NCBI GenBank assembly: GCA_037447655.1
Contig: JBBHKE010000119.1
Span: forward strand, 1-35,539
Origin: Zygnema cylindricum
Lineage: Eukaryota > Streptophyta > Zygnematophyceae > Zygnematales > Zygnemataceae
DNA: 35,539 bases
Direction: 5' to 3'
The notes under the pieces are model-generated. The model worked only from the letters and a program-made list of their open reading frames with translations. It was not told the DNA's origin and searched no databases. A program made the position numbers and the translations under genes. Each line of letters starts with the position of its first letter. Position 1 is the first letter of the stretch. Shown piece after piece: positions 11,674-20,673 of the stretch.

Positions 11674-11920
11674 ATATTTAATTAAGTTAGGGTTGGGATT
11701 GGGGTTTGTATTTTTGTTTTTGTGAGTTGCCGTGTTTTTCATTTGAGTTAGCCTGCTTTTATTTTCCTTTTTGTTGTTTCCTTTTTTTAGGGTGTGTTTT
11801 TGTCGCTCTTTTTGTTTTTTATTGTTGTTTTTCAGTGTTGGTCATGCCACCCCCTTTTGTACCCCCAGACTCAGATGGTTTACCATCGTGCTTTTTAATT
11901 TATTCTGCTTTAACAATGCT
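9652..11920 (+). mobile_element. 5'-truncated non-LTR retrotransposon (LINE) with 3' UTR
   Basis: Homology starts abruptly inside the RT domain at about 9652, right after an in-frame TGA (9649-9651), so the promoter, 5' UTR and N-terminal part are missing, as is usual for target-primed insertions. The open frame ends at 11673 and is followed by a T/G-rich 3' region. That region includes 'tggtttaccatcgtgctttttaa' (about 11877-11899), which recurs in inverted form at 12259-12332. No poly-A tail or clear target duplication was found. The element is visibly richer in G+C than its AT-rich surroundings, suggesting fairly recent arrival. Confidence 0.7.
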
Positions 11921-12258
11921 TAGTTGTCTTTGTCCGCACTTTAGTCGTCGTCTTCAAAATTGCGAGCGCTAAACTGTGAAGTTTTGCTTCATTTCTGATG
12001 ACTTTTAGACTCGATTTAGTTGGGCCAACTTTGGGGTCAGAAATGATGTTATCGAACTCTTAATGTCGTCAAACTCTTGACAGTCAGTCAATATGTGCTG
12101 TGTCACATCGTTGGTGATGTCATTGGCCTACAAAGCTTGGATAAAGTTGATGGGGGGACACAGAGTATATAGTTGCCCACGAAGGTAACTCAGTTGTAAA
12201 ACCTAGGACACGAGAGCTTCTAACACAGTGACTTGGAGGTGTGGAAAACAAAAAAAAA

Positions 12259-12332
12259 ACTGACTTTGTTAAAAAGCGCGATGGTAAACTATTTGAGTCC
12301 ATGGGAACAAAAAGAGGCAGCAATGCCATTTA
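12259..12332 (-). mobile_element. Inverted remnant of the LINE 3' end
   Basis: Read on the minus strand, this segment shows a 'ggactcaaatagtttaccat' block followed by 'cgcgctttttaa'. It matches 11868-11900 ('agactcagatggtttaccat', 'cgtgctttttaa') with few changes. It is a second, inverted piece of the same 3' UTR about 350 bp downstream of the main copy, showing repeated insertion or a local inversion. Confidence 0.55.
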
Positions 12333-13294
12333 GAGAACCATTTCTAGCTACTTTTCAGCAACAAGGGAAAGGGTCCCTTTAATGAACTTGTAGACTCGTG
12401 CTGGGAATAGAAACTCTCTTCTCTCCTCTCCCTCTCTCCTCTCGCTCCTCTCTCTCTCTCTCTGTATGTATTTACATATGTCTATATCTATCTGTAGTAT
12501 TCGAGTAGTGGAACCGCCCAAGGTGGATTTGCCACCTGTCACATACTGACAAGATTGTAATTGTGAATGAGCCGAAAACGAGCGATAATGGAAAAATGGA
12601 CGGGAAAAATGTTTCGAATTTAATCGATGTGCAAAAAAAATCTTCTAATCAAGCCTGTTTTTGCAATCGCATTTGATTACATGAAAATGATGGTTGAAGC
12701 ACCGCAAATTTTGGTCGTTGAAAAAAAAAAGTAAAAAACCAATAGACTAAAAAATCTCACCTGTGAAACTTATTCGTGTTCCGGAAAAAAACGGATTTCC
12801 CTATTCTTCCACTTCAGCGACAAGTTCTGTTGACTTTTTTGTGTGATATTATCCAAATTAGTGTTATTAACGCTAATAACGGTGGGCGATCTAGTTCTTA
12901 ACCACGTTGTTGATGCCATCCGTATAAAAAAGAAAGTATAAAATAGAAATACAATTAAAACAAATAATTGGCTGACTTTATTAAAAAAAATTGTATTGTA
13001 TACAATGATGTCGCTTTAATCTTGAAGAATTCCCTTAGTATATTTCCCTATTTTGCCACTAACTTAGTCTGCAACCCTATGCTTTCTTTGACTCTTTTCT
13101 TTCGACATAATTATAGTGTGATTACTGAAATTCCGTAATTTTCCTTCGTTATTTCGTGCGTTATTGTTCGCACGGAATTCCTCGGTTAGGTGATCCATCA
13201 AATGAATACATTTAGAATTTGTAACTTTCCTCGACATTGTACAAGTAAATTCTCTCATTTTATTCTTCTCAGCCGATGTTCCTTAATCATTATT
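12333..13294. other. No gene seen; CT microsatellite and an orphan MITE end
   Basis: A CT-rich run lies at 12411-12462. At about 12855-12885 'agtgttattaacgctaataacgg' resembles the inner part of the local MITE termini, but no partner is evident. No supported coding region was found. Confidence 0.4.
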
Positions 13295-13372
13295 GTTGAC
13301 TTTATTATATTTGTTGACTTTATTGCGCTTGTTGACTTTATTATTCATGTTGACTTTATTATTCTTGTTGTC
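13295..13372. repeat. 18-bp tandem repeat, four copies plus a partial one
   Basis: GTTGACTTTATT recurs at 13295, 13313, 13331 and 13349, an exact 18-base period, followed by a partial copy at 13367. In frame it would encode V-D-F-I-x-x repeats, but the surrounding frames do not look coding. This is a minisatellite. Confidence 0.8.
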
Positions 13373-13629
13373 AACAGAGCCTGGTAATGGGCAAGACTCT
13401 AAACAAGACTTTCGCATTCAGCCTTTAGAAGGGAAAACGGATGGTGAAGAGGAAACGTTCATTAGACGAACTGGAAAGTTCAGTTACATGTCGTTTTGTT
13501 ACTTTCCATCCAGTTATGTTTCATGATGTTCAGTTGTGTTGCATTTGGTTCTCTTTAGTTCCGTACCGTTATGCTCATTCCTGTTATGTACCCGATGCCA
13601 TGGAATCCGTACGAGTCAAGCAAAATTTT

Positions 13630-13906
13630 CTGGTAACGCCACGGCGTCGCATGGGATAACACAAGATATGCAAAGATCGCGTACGCTTTGCTTCGATAGC
13701 CACGTGGCTGTTCATGCAGCCAAACCGTACTGTACTTTCATTGTTAAATAAAGGTATAGTAGCGAACTGTAACAACGCCATAGGGCCCATAGCGCATGGG
13801 ATCACAAATGTAATGCCACGGCGGCATAAGCTTTGCTTCGACAGCCACGTGGCTGTTTATACAGCTAAGCCGTACTGTACTTTCAATGTTCTTTAATGGT
13901 ATAGTA
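13630..13906. repeat. Two direct repeats, each with a 12-bp G-box palindrome
   Basis: The block 'gctttgcttcgatagccacg' through 'ccgtactgtactttcattgtt' and 'aggtatagta' occurs at about 13685-13765 and again at about 13830-13906, spaced 145 bp. Each contains the perfect palindrome AGCCACGTGGCT (13698-13709 and 13843-13854), centred on CACGTG, the core bound by bZIP and bHLH factors in plants. A 'gccacggcg...gcatgggat' segment is also shared between the copies, in a different order. The second copy abuts the MITE at 13907. Confidence 0.6.
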
Positions 13907-14105
13907 CACCTTGAATCGTTATTAGCATGTATAAATTATTAGTGTAAAGAAAAAACTAGCGTCATTCATTCTAATTTAGTCCCAAGAGACGTGGCAGATT
14001 TTGGTCCACGTCCTTAAATAGCGTAACTTAGTATATTTAAGGTATCAATGTCAAAATTCTAGGGTCCCGATATAGCGTACATAAGGCTAATAACGATTCA
14101 CGGTT
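13907..14105. mobile_element. Small TA-flanked MITE of the same family (199 bp)
   Basis: It begins 'caccttgaatcgttattagc' after TA (13905-13906) and ends 'gctaataacgattcacggtt' before TA (14106-14107). The subterminal word 'agggtcccgatatagcgt' is shared with the right ends near 2110-2130 and 3095-3115. No coding capacity. Confidence 0.65.
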
Positions 14106-14107
14106 TA

Positions 14108-14514
14108 CTGAACTGTACTGTAACATACTATTATTGATTTATTGTCGTATGGTACAGTACCACTACCGGTCGATGACGTTTCGACTTTTTATCCTTGACA
14201 GCTTTTCAATTAACGACCACATATATCTAGTTTTAATTTATTTGAGACAGCTACCCCAAAAGACCATATGGTATTTATATCGCCCTTTCCCCCACTGTTT
14301 GCATATCCTACTCACTACGCCCCTTTCTCCGCCCTCTTTATCATTTCTCTTCCTGTTTTTTACTTTCACGCTTTCTTCCTCTTTAACATTGCTATTCGAC
14401 TCTATTGCATCATTCTCGTCCCTCCCTCCCTCCCTCCCTCTCTCCCTCTCTCCTTCCCTCTCCCTCTCCCCCCCCTCCCCCCCTTTTAGATGGATGGATG
14501 GAATGAGCTCCAAC
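14108..14514. other. Non-coding flank with a CT tract next to the 3' LTR
   Basis: A polypyrimidine run at about 14418-14487 ends 'cccttttag' and is followed by a short 'atgg' repeat, then the LTR at 14515. Frames here encode low-complexity Ser/Leu/Pro on one strand and Arg/Glu/Gly on the other and are not credible proteins. Confidence 0.5.
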
Positions 14515-14960
14515 TATTGGAGGTAGATTGGCGGAAGCCATGAAATTGTACACAAGAGAAAGATCAATGCATTGGAGAGAGGAATTGATTTGTATTTGGG
14601 ATAATTTCATTAAGTGAGAAGAGTCACTTATATACAAAATATACAATGCTAATTACTGTGGAGTCTAAGCGCTCTATGGTACGCTGTAACAAAGGAATCC
14701 TAGTCTAGATTTTAACAAATGTATGTAAGACAAAAGAATGGACCGTCGCCCAAAATACTGGACCGACGGTCAAAAGACTTCTACGTAAAAAGACTAGACC
14801 GATGTATGTAACGAAAAAGTACAAATGACTGGACCGACGTATGGAAGTACGGATAGGACAAAAAGTGAGACGTCCGGATAAGACGGTCAACAAGTCTTGA
14901 CCGACGTATGAAAAAGTACGGACAAGACAAAAATAACCGGACGCTAAATGTCCCTTAACA
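14515..14960 (-). repeat. 3' LTR of the copia element
   Basis: In element orientation it starts TGTTAAGGGACATTTAG and ends CCTCCAATA. It matches 19520-19962 along its length with scattered substitutions. The U3 part holds several imperfect copies of 'gact(a/g)gaccg(a/t)cg'; 'tatataagtgac' is a TATA-like element. The last 27 bases correspond to the first nine gag codons in the 5' copy. Divergence between the LTRs shows the insertion is not recent. Confidence 0.85.
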
Positions 14961-15067
14961 CCCCCCCTCAAGCGAAAACTAGAAAGTAGATTGAGATGAA
15001 AACAAAGAAAATACACCCCCCCTCAAGCGAAAACTAGAAAGTAGATTGAGATGAAAACAAAGAAAAT
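14961..15067 (-). repeat. Polypurine tract, present twice in a 55-bp tandem duplication
   Basis: The sense strand reads 'cttgaggggggtgt' against the LTR start, a standard copia polypurine tract. The 55-bp segment from 'acaccccccctcaagcg' to 'caaagaaaat' occurs at 14958-15012 and again at 15013-15067, so the tract and the last three LTR bases are duplicated. RNase H could in principle leave a primer at either site. Confidence 0.75.
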
Positions 15068-15943
15068 TTAGCCAAGAGGAAGAGGAAGACGAAGGCCAGA
15101 GGAGAGGCGGTGCTGCTCAAAGTGAGGGCGATGAAGAGCCTTAGTGAGATAATCGGCCACTTGGTCGGCGGATTTGACATAAAGAAACTGGAGAGTGCCA
15201 TCTTCGACTCGCTCCCGAGAGTAGTGATACTGAATGTCGATGTGCTTCGTCCGCTTGTGGTGAACAGGATTGCGGATCAAAGCAAGGGCTCCTTGGGAAT
15301 CGGAAGAAATAGGAGTTGGGGTTGAAGGGGGAAACCCAAGATTGGAAAGCAGGGTCGAAAGCCAAACAGCTTCCTTAGCGGCGTGACAAGCGACCATATA
15401 TTCCGCCTCAGTGCTGGAGCATGCCGTGGTAGGTTGTTTTGTGCATGACCAAGAGATAAGACCATTGCCCAAAAAGAAGCACGAGCCAGTGGTGGAACGG
15501 CGGGAAAGCTCATCTTGTGCCCAATCTGAATCAACAAAACTCGTAAGAGCACTGGAGCCAGAAATAGAATATGTGAAACAAAGAGTTTTAGTGCCCTGTA
15601 GATAACGAAAGACACGTTTGGCTGCGGCAAGATGATCAAGAGAAGGGCGTTGAAGGAATTGACTGAGTTTAGTGACAGCTGTGGCAATGTCAAGGCGGGT
15701 GGCCTACATGTCGTACATAAGTGCCCCGACCATCAAGCGGTAAGTGGCATTGAGGGAGGGGAAGAGAAGAGAGTCAGTAGAAGGGAGGAGAGGGGCATTG
15801 GCATCTGAAGGAGTGGAAAGGGATGAGCACTCTGCCATGCCAAAGCGTTCCAAAAGATCAGAGATAAAGGTCTCTTGAGAGAGAGGAGGTGCGAGTCGAG
15901 CGATTACGAGAAACTTGAATGCCCAAATAATAAGTGAGCTCAC
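15068..15943 (-). pseudogene. Copia pol: C-terminal RT plus RNase H
   Basis: The frame from 15943 carries the copia segment ERFGMAECSSLSTPSDAN, Y-R-x-M-V-G-A-L-M-Y-D, then a TAG stop just before 15704. It continues in the same frame as RNase H with S-S-T-E-A-E-Y (catalytic E), S-D-S-Q-G-A (catalytic D) and H-H-K-R-T-K-H-I-D-I, the typical copia ending. A frameshift near 15870-15900 separates this from the upstream RT core. The frame ends at 15068, immediately before the polypurine tract. Confidence 0.85.
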
Positions 15944-16445
15944 CTAGATCGGCCATGTCAAAATGGGTCTGAAAGAGAGATTTGACGGTGGAGATTTCAA
16001 AGAGGGAAGGACCAACAAGAAGGAGATCGTCAACAAAGATGGCAACAATGATCAATGAGGTGCCAGAGCCACGAGAGTAAATGCTAAAATCGGCATCAAT
16101 TCAGGTAAATCCTTCCTTCTGCATAATGGCATCTATGGTATGGTTCCAGGCACGGGGGGGTTGTTTTAATCCATAAATTGTTTTAATGAGATGGCAAACC
16201 AGCTGTTTAGATCCAGGGGAAATATAGCCTTCAAGCTGATGCATGTAAATGTCCTCGGACAAGATCCCATTTAAGAAGACATTTTTAACATCCATTTGAT
16301 GAACATGGAAATCATGTTCAGCAGCTAAAGCAAGTAAAGTCCGGATAGATGTCGACCGGGCAACAGGAGCAAAGGTTTCACTGAAATCTATACCTTCCAT
16401 TTGGGAAAAGCCCTTCGCCACCAAGCGAGCTCTGTATTTGTCCAC
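15858..16445 (-). pseudogene. Copia pol: reverse transcriptase core
   Basis: It shows YRARLVAKGFSQ, F-A-P-V-A-R, QMDVKNVFLNG (first catalytic Asp), YGLKQPPRAW and, further on, F-V-D-D-L-L-L-V-G (the catalytic DD pair) and ADLGELTYYLGIQV. The two parts are in one frame, interrupted by a TGA at 16101-16103 after KEGFT. Key catalytic residues are kept, so disablement is by stop and frameshift rather than active-site loss. Upstream, a 45-bp tandem duplication (about 16457-16545) disturbs the W-V-F-C-V-K-Q region. Confidence 0.85.
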
Positions 16446-16859
16446 GTATCCATCCGCTTTTTGTTTTACACAGAAGACCCATTTCGAACCGATTGCCTTC
16501 CGCTTTGTGTTTTACACTGAAGACCCATTTTGAGCCGATTGCCTTTCTTCTAAGGTGAAGGGCAACAAGAGTCCATATTTTGTTGGAAATTAATGCATTG
16601 AATTTAGCATCAGCATCAATTTTCCAAAGGGAGGCATCAGGACGTTTTAGGGCAGCCTTGAAAGAGAGAGGGGCTGAAATAAGAGAGGCAGAGGCCCCAG
16701 CCGAGTAAGCGTAAGCAAGAGAGGCATGGCCTATGGAGTTAATAAGCCGAGAGGGGGGAGCACTAAGGCGTGAGGGGTTACGGCGAGGTAAAAGAGAGGG
16801 CTCAGGAAGAAGGGAAGTCTAAAGCTCGGGAGGTGAAGGTTCAAGAGGAGTAAAAGGCA

Positions 16860-17098
16860 CAGGAGAAGGTGAGTGGGAAAAATTTGTGGGGAAAGATTGT
16901 CAAAAAGAGGATCATCTTAGAGAAGAGGGAGAGAGGAGGTAGTATCTTCGGAATTTGTGATATGATGAATAAGAAGGGCAGGAGAAGGTGAGTGGGAAAA
17001 AATTGTGGGCGAAAGATTGTCGAAAAAAGGATCATCTTAGAGAAGAGGGAGAGAGGAGGTAGTATCTTCGGAATTTGTGATATGACGAAGAAGAAAGG
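16860..17098 (-). repeat. 119-bp tandem duplication in the IN-RT linker of the copia element
   Basis: 'aggagaaggtgagtgggaaa' and the following sequence through 'gtgatatgatgaa' occur at 16860 and again at 16979, with a few substitutions. The segment lies in the Ser/Pro-rich linker between integrase and RT (frames with P-S-S-S, H-I-T-N-S-E-D-T-T-S-S). Duplication here would alter linker length rather than a catalytic domain. Confidence 0.8.
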
Positions 17099-17484
17099 CA
17101 TTTGATTGGCTTGCAGGATTGATGGGAGCAGGTGGGAAAACAAAGGTGGTAAGAGAAGATGGAGGGAGAGGGAGACTTGAAGATGATGAGAAAAAAAATA
17201 TGGGAGGATGAGGAGGAGAGGGGTGGGAAGGTGTAATGTAGGTGAGGTCAGATGGCTGAAGAGATTGAAGGGGAAGTTTTGTGGGAAGAGGGCCATAGAG
17301 GGTGAGGGAGAGAGAGTCGGAAAATGGGGGAAGAGGGGAAGGGAAGGGCGTACGAGACAAGGTTTGGAGAAGTGGCATTTCGTTGAAAGTTACTTCTTTG
17401 GTGATTTTGACGTGATTTTAAGGACTCCAGATGCGGTAAACTTTGGAATTTGGAGCGTACCCAACGAAAATGTAATGTTCGATT

Positions 17485-18223
17485 TTAATTTTCTGTGATG
17501 CGGTTTTGTTGTGGCGTCCTAGGCGCCGTTAAATGACACGAGATTCCATGTTGCATGAGAAAGTCAGAAATTTGGTTGGACAAAAATTCGCCACCGTTGT
17601 CACTACGCAAAACCTTGATTCGTTTGTTGTGAAAATTTTTTGCCAACACCTTAAATTTTTGAAATCTTGCAAATGCGTCAGATTTATAACAAATTGGATA
17701 CACGTGTGAAAAACGAGTGGCGTTGTCAATGAAAGTGACAAAATATAGGTTTCCACTGTAGCTACGCGTGCGCATGGGACCACATACGTCCGTATGAACA
17801 AGTGGAAGTGGTTTAGTGATGACGGTAGTGCTACTGGGAAATGAATGACGCGACATTTTTCCTTACACGCAACCGTGACAAAAATCCAAAGATTTGTTAG
17901 GAAAAAAATTTATTTCGGATACAAGATTTGGCAAAGTACGCAAACTTTTCGCTATTTAAATGACCATATCTTAAATGCCAAAGTGGAAAACTTTCCATGC
18001 TAGCACTTAAAGCAAATATTTTTGGCGTACTATAGAATAGTAGGACGTACATAGAATCTCGTGCTACGCCAAAACCTACAATACTATTGTCTTTTCTATC
18101 AAGAAACGTTACTCTATCATTATTAAATTCAACTTTTAAGCCGTCAGAAGTGGCGACTTTAACAGAAAATAGATTCCTAGCTAGACTAGGAATAAAGAGG
18201 ACGTTGCGAATGTGAATAGACAC
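17485..18223 (-). pseudogene. Copia pol: GAG-pre-integrase and integrase core
   Basis: The 18223-17897 frame has R-N-V-L-F-I-P-S-L-A-R-N-L-F-S-V (end of protease region) and L-W-H-L-R-Y-G-H-L-N, the GAG-pre-integrase signature. A frameshift then leads to the 17856-17485 frame with H-T-D-V-C-G-P-M, F-V-T-F-I-D and L-R-S-D-N-G-G-E-F, giving two of the D-D-E residues, then T-P-Q-Q-N-R-I-T-E for the third. An in-frame TAA (17863-17865) sits between the C-H-G-C metal-binding remnant and G-K-M-S-R. The domain order is certain; function is lost. Confidence 0.85.
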
Positions 18224-18598
18224 ATTAGGGACATTTACGTCTCCAGAATGAGTAGCCTACAAAATGCGGTCGTCTCCTAAGCGAATCTCCATAGGAGATG
18301 ATTAAGAAGAAAGGTGAGTGAACCAATCGGATCGTGGTGAAAGGTGGTGACTAGCACCACTATCTATTAGCCAATCGTCAAGGGTTTGAGATAGAAAAGT
18401 GTACCCTTGTGGAAATTGAATATCAAACGTGACAAGATTTGGGATATGATGGGCAACATTGCCGTATCCAAATTCTGGTGAGGGAGGGAGGACAAAAGGG
18501 GAAGCTACTAGAGTGGGATAATTAGAGGGAAAATGTGGGGAGAAAGCGGTCGACCAAGGGAGGTTAACGGGGTTTGTAGAGGCATAGTGCGTTGCGCG

Positions 18599-19546
18599 TT
18601 AAAAGATTGTGGAAGGGATGGAGAAGGGGAATAATGATGAGGATAAGGAAAATTTAGAGGAAAAGAAATGTGTGGAGGGAGTGGGGGGGTGGGAAGAACT
18701 GGTGGGTGACATGGGCAGCGTTGGCATTCCCTCCAGTTTTAAGGGGATTGGAAGCCTCGGCTGCTTTCCGCCTCGCCAATTTTTGACAGTCTTCAACGGA
18801 ATGTCCTTTTGTTTTGCAGTATACGTAAAACAAGCACTGCACCCCCATAGAGTTAGTCTTCTGATTTTCAGCAATAAAGGCATGTGCATGAGATTTGGAG
18901 CAGAAAAAGAGAGAAGTTTTGTCTCTTCGTGCAAAAGTTTGCTACAAAGTGAGTGTAAGGGAATGGATTGGTCTATATTGTCAAAGGAGGAAATGAAAGG
19001 GGAAAAGGTTTCAGAAAGTCCTCCCAAAAGGGTTGAAGAGAGGTCCTTGTCGGAAAGATGCATGCCTATCATGGTGCATTTTCCGGCCGACAATTCGACT
19101 GTGCTAATCGAATCCTGCATAGATTCCGACGGCTTTTTTATGGAGTTAAAAAACGCTCGTTTTTGAATTCGGCGAGCGGCCCATCCGGTTTGAATGTAAG
19201 CTGCTTGAAGACGACTCCAAGCCTCAACGGATGAGGAGGTGCCGCGAATAAAACAAGTGCGCTCGGTAGTAAGTGACATCACTAGACGAGCGTGCGCATC
19301 CTCATCTTTTTGTTTCCATGTAGCTATTGCCAACTCTTTTGTAGCATTTTCCGCTGGTGTATCAGTAGAGGAAAGGATAGGAGGTTTTGAAATTCCTATA
19401 AAATGGTCCCAAATCTTCTCGTTTTTGAAAAAATGCATGGCTGAAAATGACCAATCATAGAAGATTTGGCCATCAAACTTCTGGATACTATTAGAAGTGG
19501 CATGGCTAGGCCCATAACCTATTGGAGGTGGATTGGCGGAAGCCAT
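18599..19546 (-). pseudogene. Copia gag; start codon lies inside the 5' LTR
   Basis: Translation from the ATG at 19546-19544 gives M-A-S-A-N-P-P-P-I, encoded by the last 27 LTR bases, then continues without a break across the primer-binding site. Copia Gag features follow: F-D-G-Q-I-F-Y-D-W-S, A-x-A-T-W-K-Q-K-D-E-D-A, V-E-A-W-S-R-L-Q. The zinc knuckle (C-K-T-K-G-H-S-V-E-D-C) is readable only in another frame at about 18797-18845, so a frameshift has occurred near 18850. Its first cysteine spacing is also expanded, C-x5-C instead of C-x2-C. Confidence 0.8.
19509..19519 (-). other. Primer-binding site, half-tRNA(iMet) type
   Basis: Directly after the 5' LTR the sense strand reads GGTTATGGGCC, followed by TAGCCATGCC. 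This is complementary to the anticodon stem-loop of eukaryotic initiator tRNA-Met (GGCCCATAACC), not to its 3' end. Drosophila copia has the same type of site and primes with a cleaved half of this tRNA. The more usual plant copia site, complementary to the 3' acceptor end (TGGTATCAGAGC), is absent. Confidence 0.75.
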
Positions 19547-19962
19547 GAAATTATACACAAGAGAAAGATTAATGCATTGAGAGAGGAATTGATTTGTATT
19601 TGGGATAATTTCATTAAGTGAGAAGAGTCACTTATATACAAAATATACAATGCTTATTACTGTGGAGTCTAAGCCCTCTACGGTGCGCTGTAACAAGGGA
19701 TCCTAGTCTATATTCTAACAAATGTATGTAGGACAAAAGACTGGACCGTCCCCCAAAAGACTGGACCGACGGTCAAAGGACTTGTACGTAAAAAGACTAG
19801 ACCGACGTATGTAATGAAAAGGTACAAATGATTGGATCGTCGTATGGAAGTACGGACAGGACCAAAAGTGAGACGTCCGTATAAGACGGTCAACAAGACT
19901 TGACCGACGTAAGAAAAGTACGGACAAGACAAAATTAAACTGACACTAAATGTCCCTTAACA
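19520..19962 (-). repeat. 5' LTR of the copia element
   Basis: 443 bp, aligned with 14515-14960. In element orientation it starts TGTTAAGGGACATTTAGTG and ends CCACCTCCAATA against the primer-binding site. It contains a TATATAAGTGAC element and repeated 'ggaccg(a/t)cg' words in U3. The high-coordinate edge abuts the truncated ABCG exon-1 copy at 19963. Confidence 0.85.
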
Positions 19963-20178
19963 CACACTATATCCCAGATTTCGAAATTTAAGAACTTGGG
20001 TTTGACTCCAAACGTCCTCCTCCCCAACCAATTTCGACAGAAAATGCAAACTCCTTCCGAGAATCATAACGTGACATTCGTCATAGACACGTGCGGAAAT
20101 GTTATCTTCGCCTTCCCCCGCTAGAATATTCGATTTCCCGAATAAGTTTCCGTTTTTTCCGTTTTTTGAGTCCACCAT
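19963..20178 (-). pseudogene. Truncated inverted copy of ABCG exon 1
   Basis: Reading down from the ATG at 20178, the frame parallels ABCG exon 1 (26412-26627) for 72 codons and is then cut by the copia LTR. There are seven base differences and no indel, and all seven change the amino acid (A2V, E5K, then C-Y, P-L, S-F, V-L and D-V). The Walker A region and everything downstream are missing, so no transporter can be made. The promoter copy upstream keeps its TATA box. Confidence 0.85.
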
Positions 20179-20673
20179 TGTACGGACGAGAGGAGGAAAG
20201 GTCGGGCAGGCTGGAAAAGGTACAAAAGAAACAAAACTTTTGAGTTAAAGTCGCATCGCCGGAAAGTAAAAGCGGGAAGGTTTTTTCGATCGCAAGAAAA
20301 GGGAAACGTGGTCCGCTTTTATACGAGGAAGCCCTATTTTAGCTTCCCTAGCTAACCGACAAAAAGGTGCAGTGTGGTGAAACGACACGTGGAGGGAGAT
20401 CGTTTGAGTCAGAAAGGACGAAACTTGACGGGGGATTTCGAAGCGTCAGATATTGGCTGCCGATACGTCAGAAATGACGCGAACGAAGCATGCGCGAAGT
20501 TTCCTCTACAGGAAGAGCTTGCTCGGAAAGTGGAAAATCTGATTTTTGTCGCGTATAGCAAAAAGTGACGTCAAATGTGACGATTTGGAAGCTACACTAT
20601 ACTTTCTATCGCAGGACATGCCTACAATTACAGTACGATACAAATTGGATATATAGAATTACAAAAAAAGTTA
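19963..20673. repeat. Inverted repeat arm 1 (copy of ABCG promoter and exon 1)
   Basis: Over about 711 bp the reverse complement matches 25919-26627 with mostly substitutions and a few small indels. It includes the G-box CACGTG (20386-20391), the TATA-like segment 'cttttatacgagg' (about 20315-20328) and the start of the coding region. The distal edge lies in 'acaaaaaaagtta', after which the two arms diverge. Confidence 0.85.

Larger units (their letters stand above)
14515..19962 (-). mobile_element. Decayed Ty1/copia LTR retrotransposon, full length but frame-broken
   Basis: Two direct repeats of about 445 bp flank an internal region that, read on the minus strand, has the copia order: gag, zinc knuckle, GAG-pre-integrase, integrase, RT, RNase H. 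A primer-binding site follows the 5' LTR and a polypurine tract precedes the 3' LTR. Coding is broken by frameshifts and by at least three in-frame stops, so this copy cannot make a complete Gag-Pol. The flanks do not show a convincing 5-bp target duplication (CCAAC on the left, CACAC on the right), so the ends may have been rearranged after insertion. Confidence 0.9.

Noticed and set aside
14238-14646. Arg/Glu/Gly-rich frames on the minus strand and Ser/Leu/Pro-rich frames on the plus strand
   Set aside because: They are translations of a CT microsatellite, with no domain.
16841-17296. 151-codon Leu/Pro/Phe-rich minus-strand frame
   Set aside because: It is a shifted reading of the copia IN-RT linker and its 119-bp duplication.
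18609-19166. 185-codon plus-strand frame
   Set aside because: It is antisense to the copia gag frame, which has clear Gag features.
14505-19967. Possible 5-bp target duplication CCAAC/CACAC around the copia element
   Set aside because: Only three of five positions agree, so it is not convincing.
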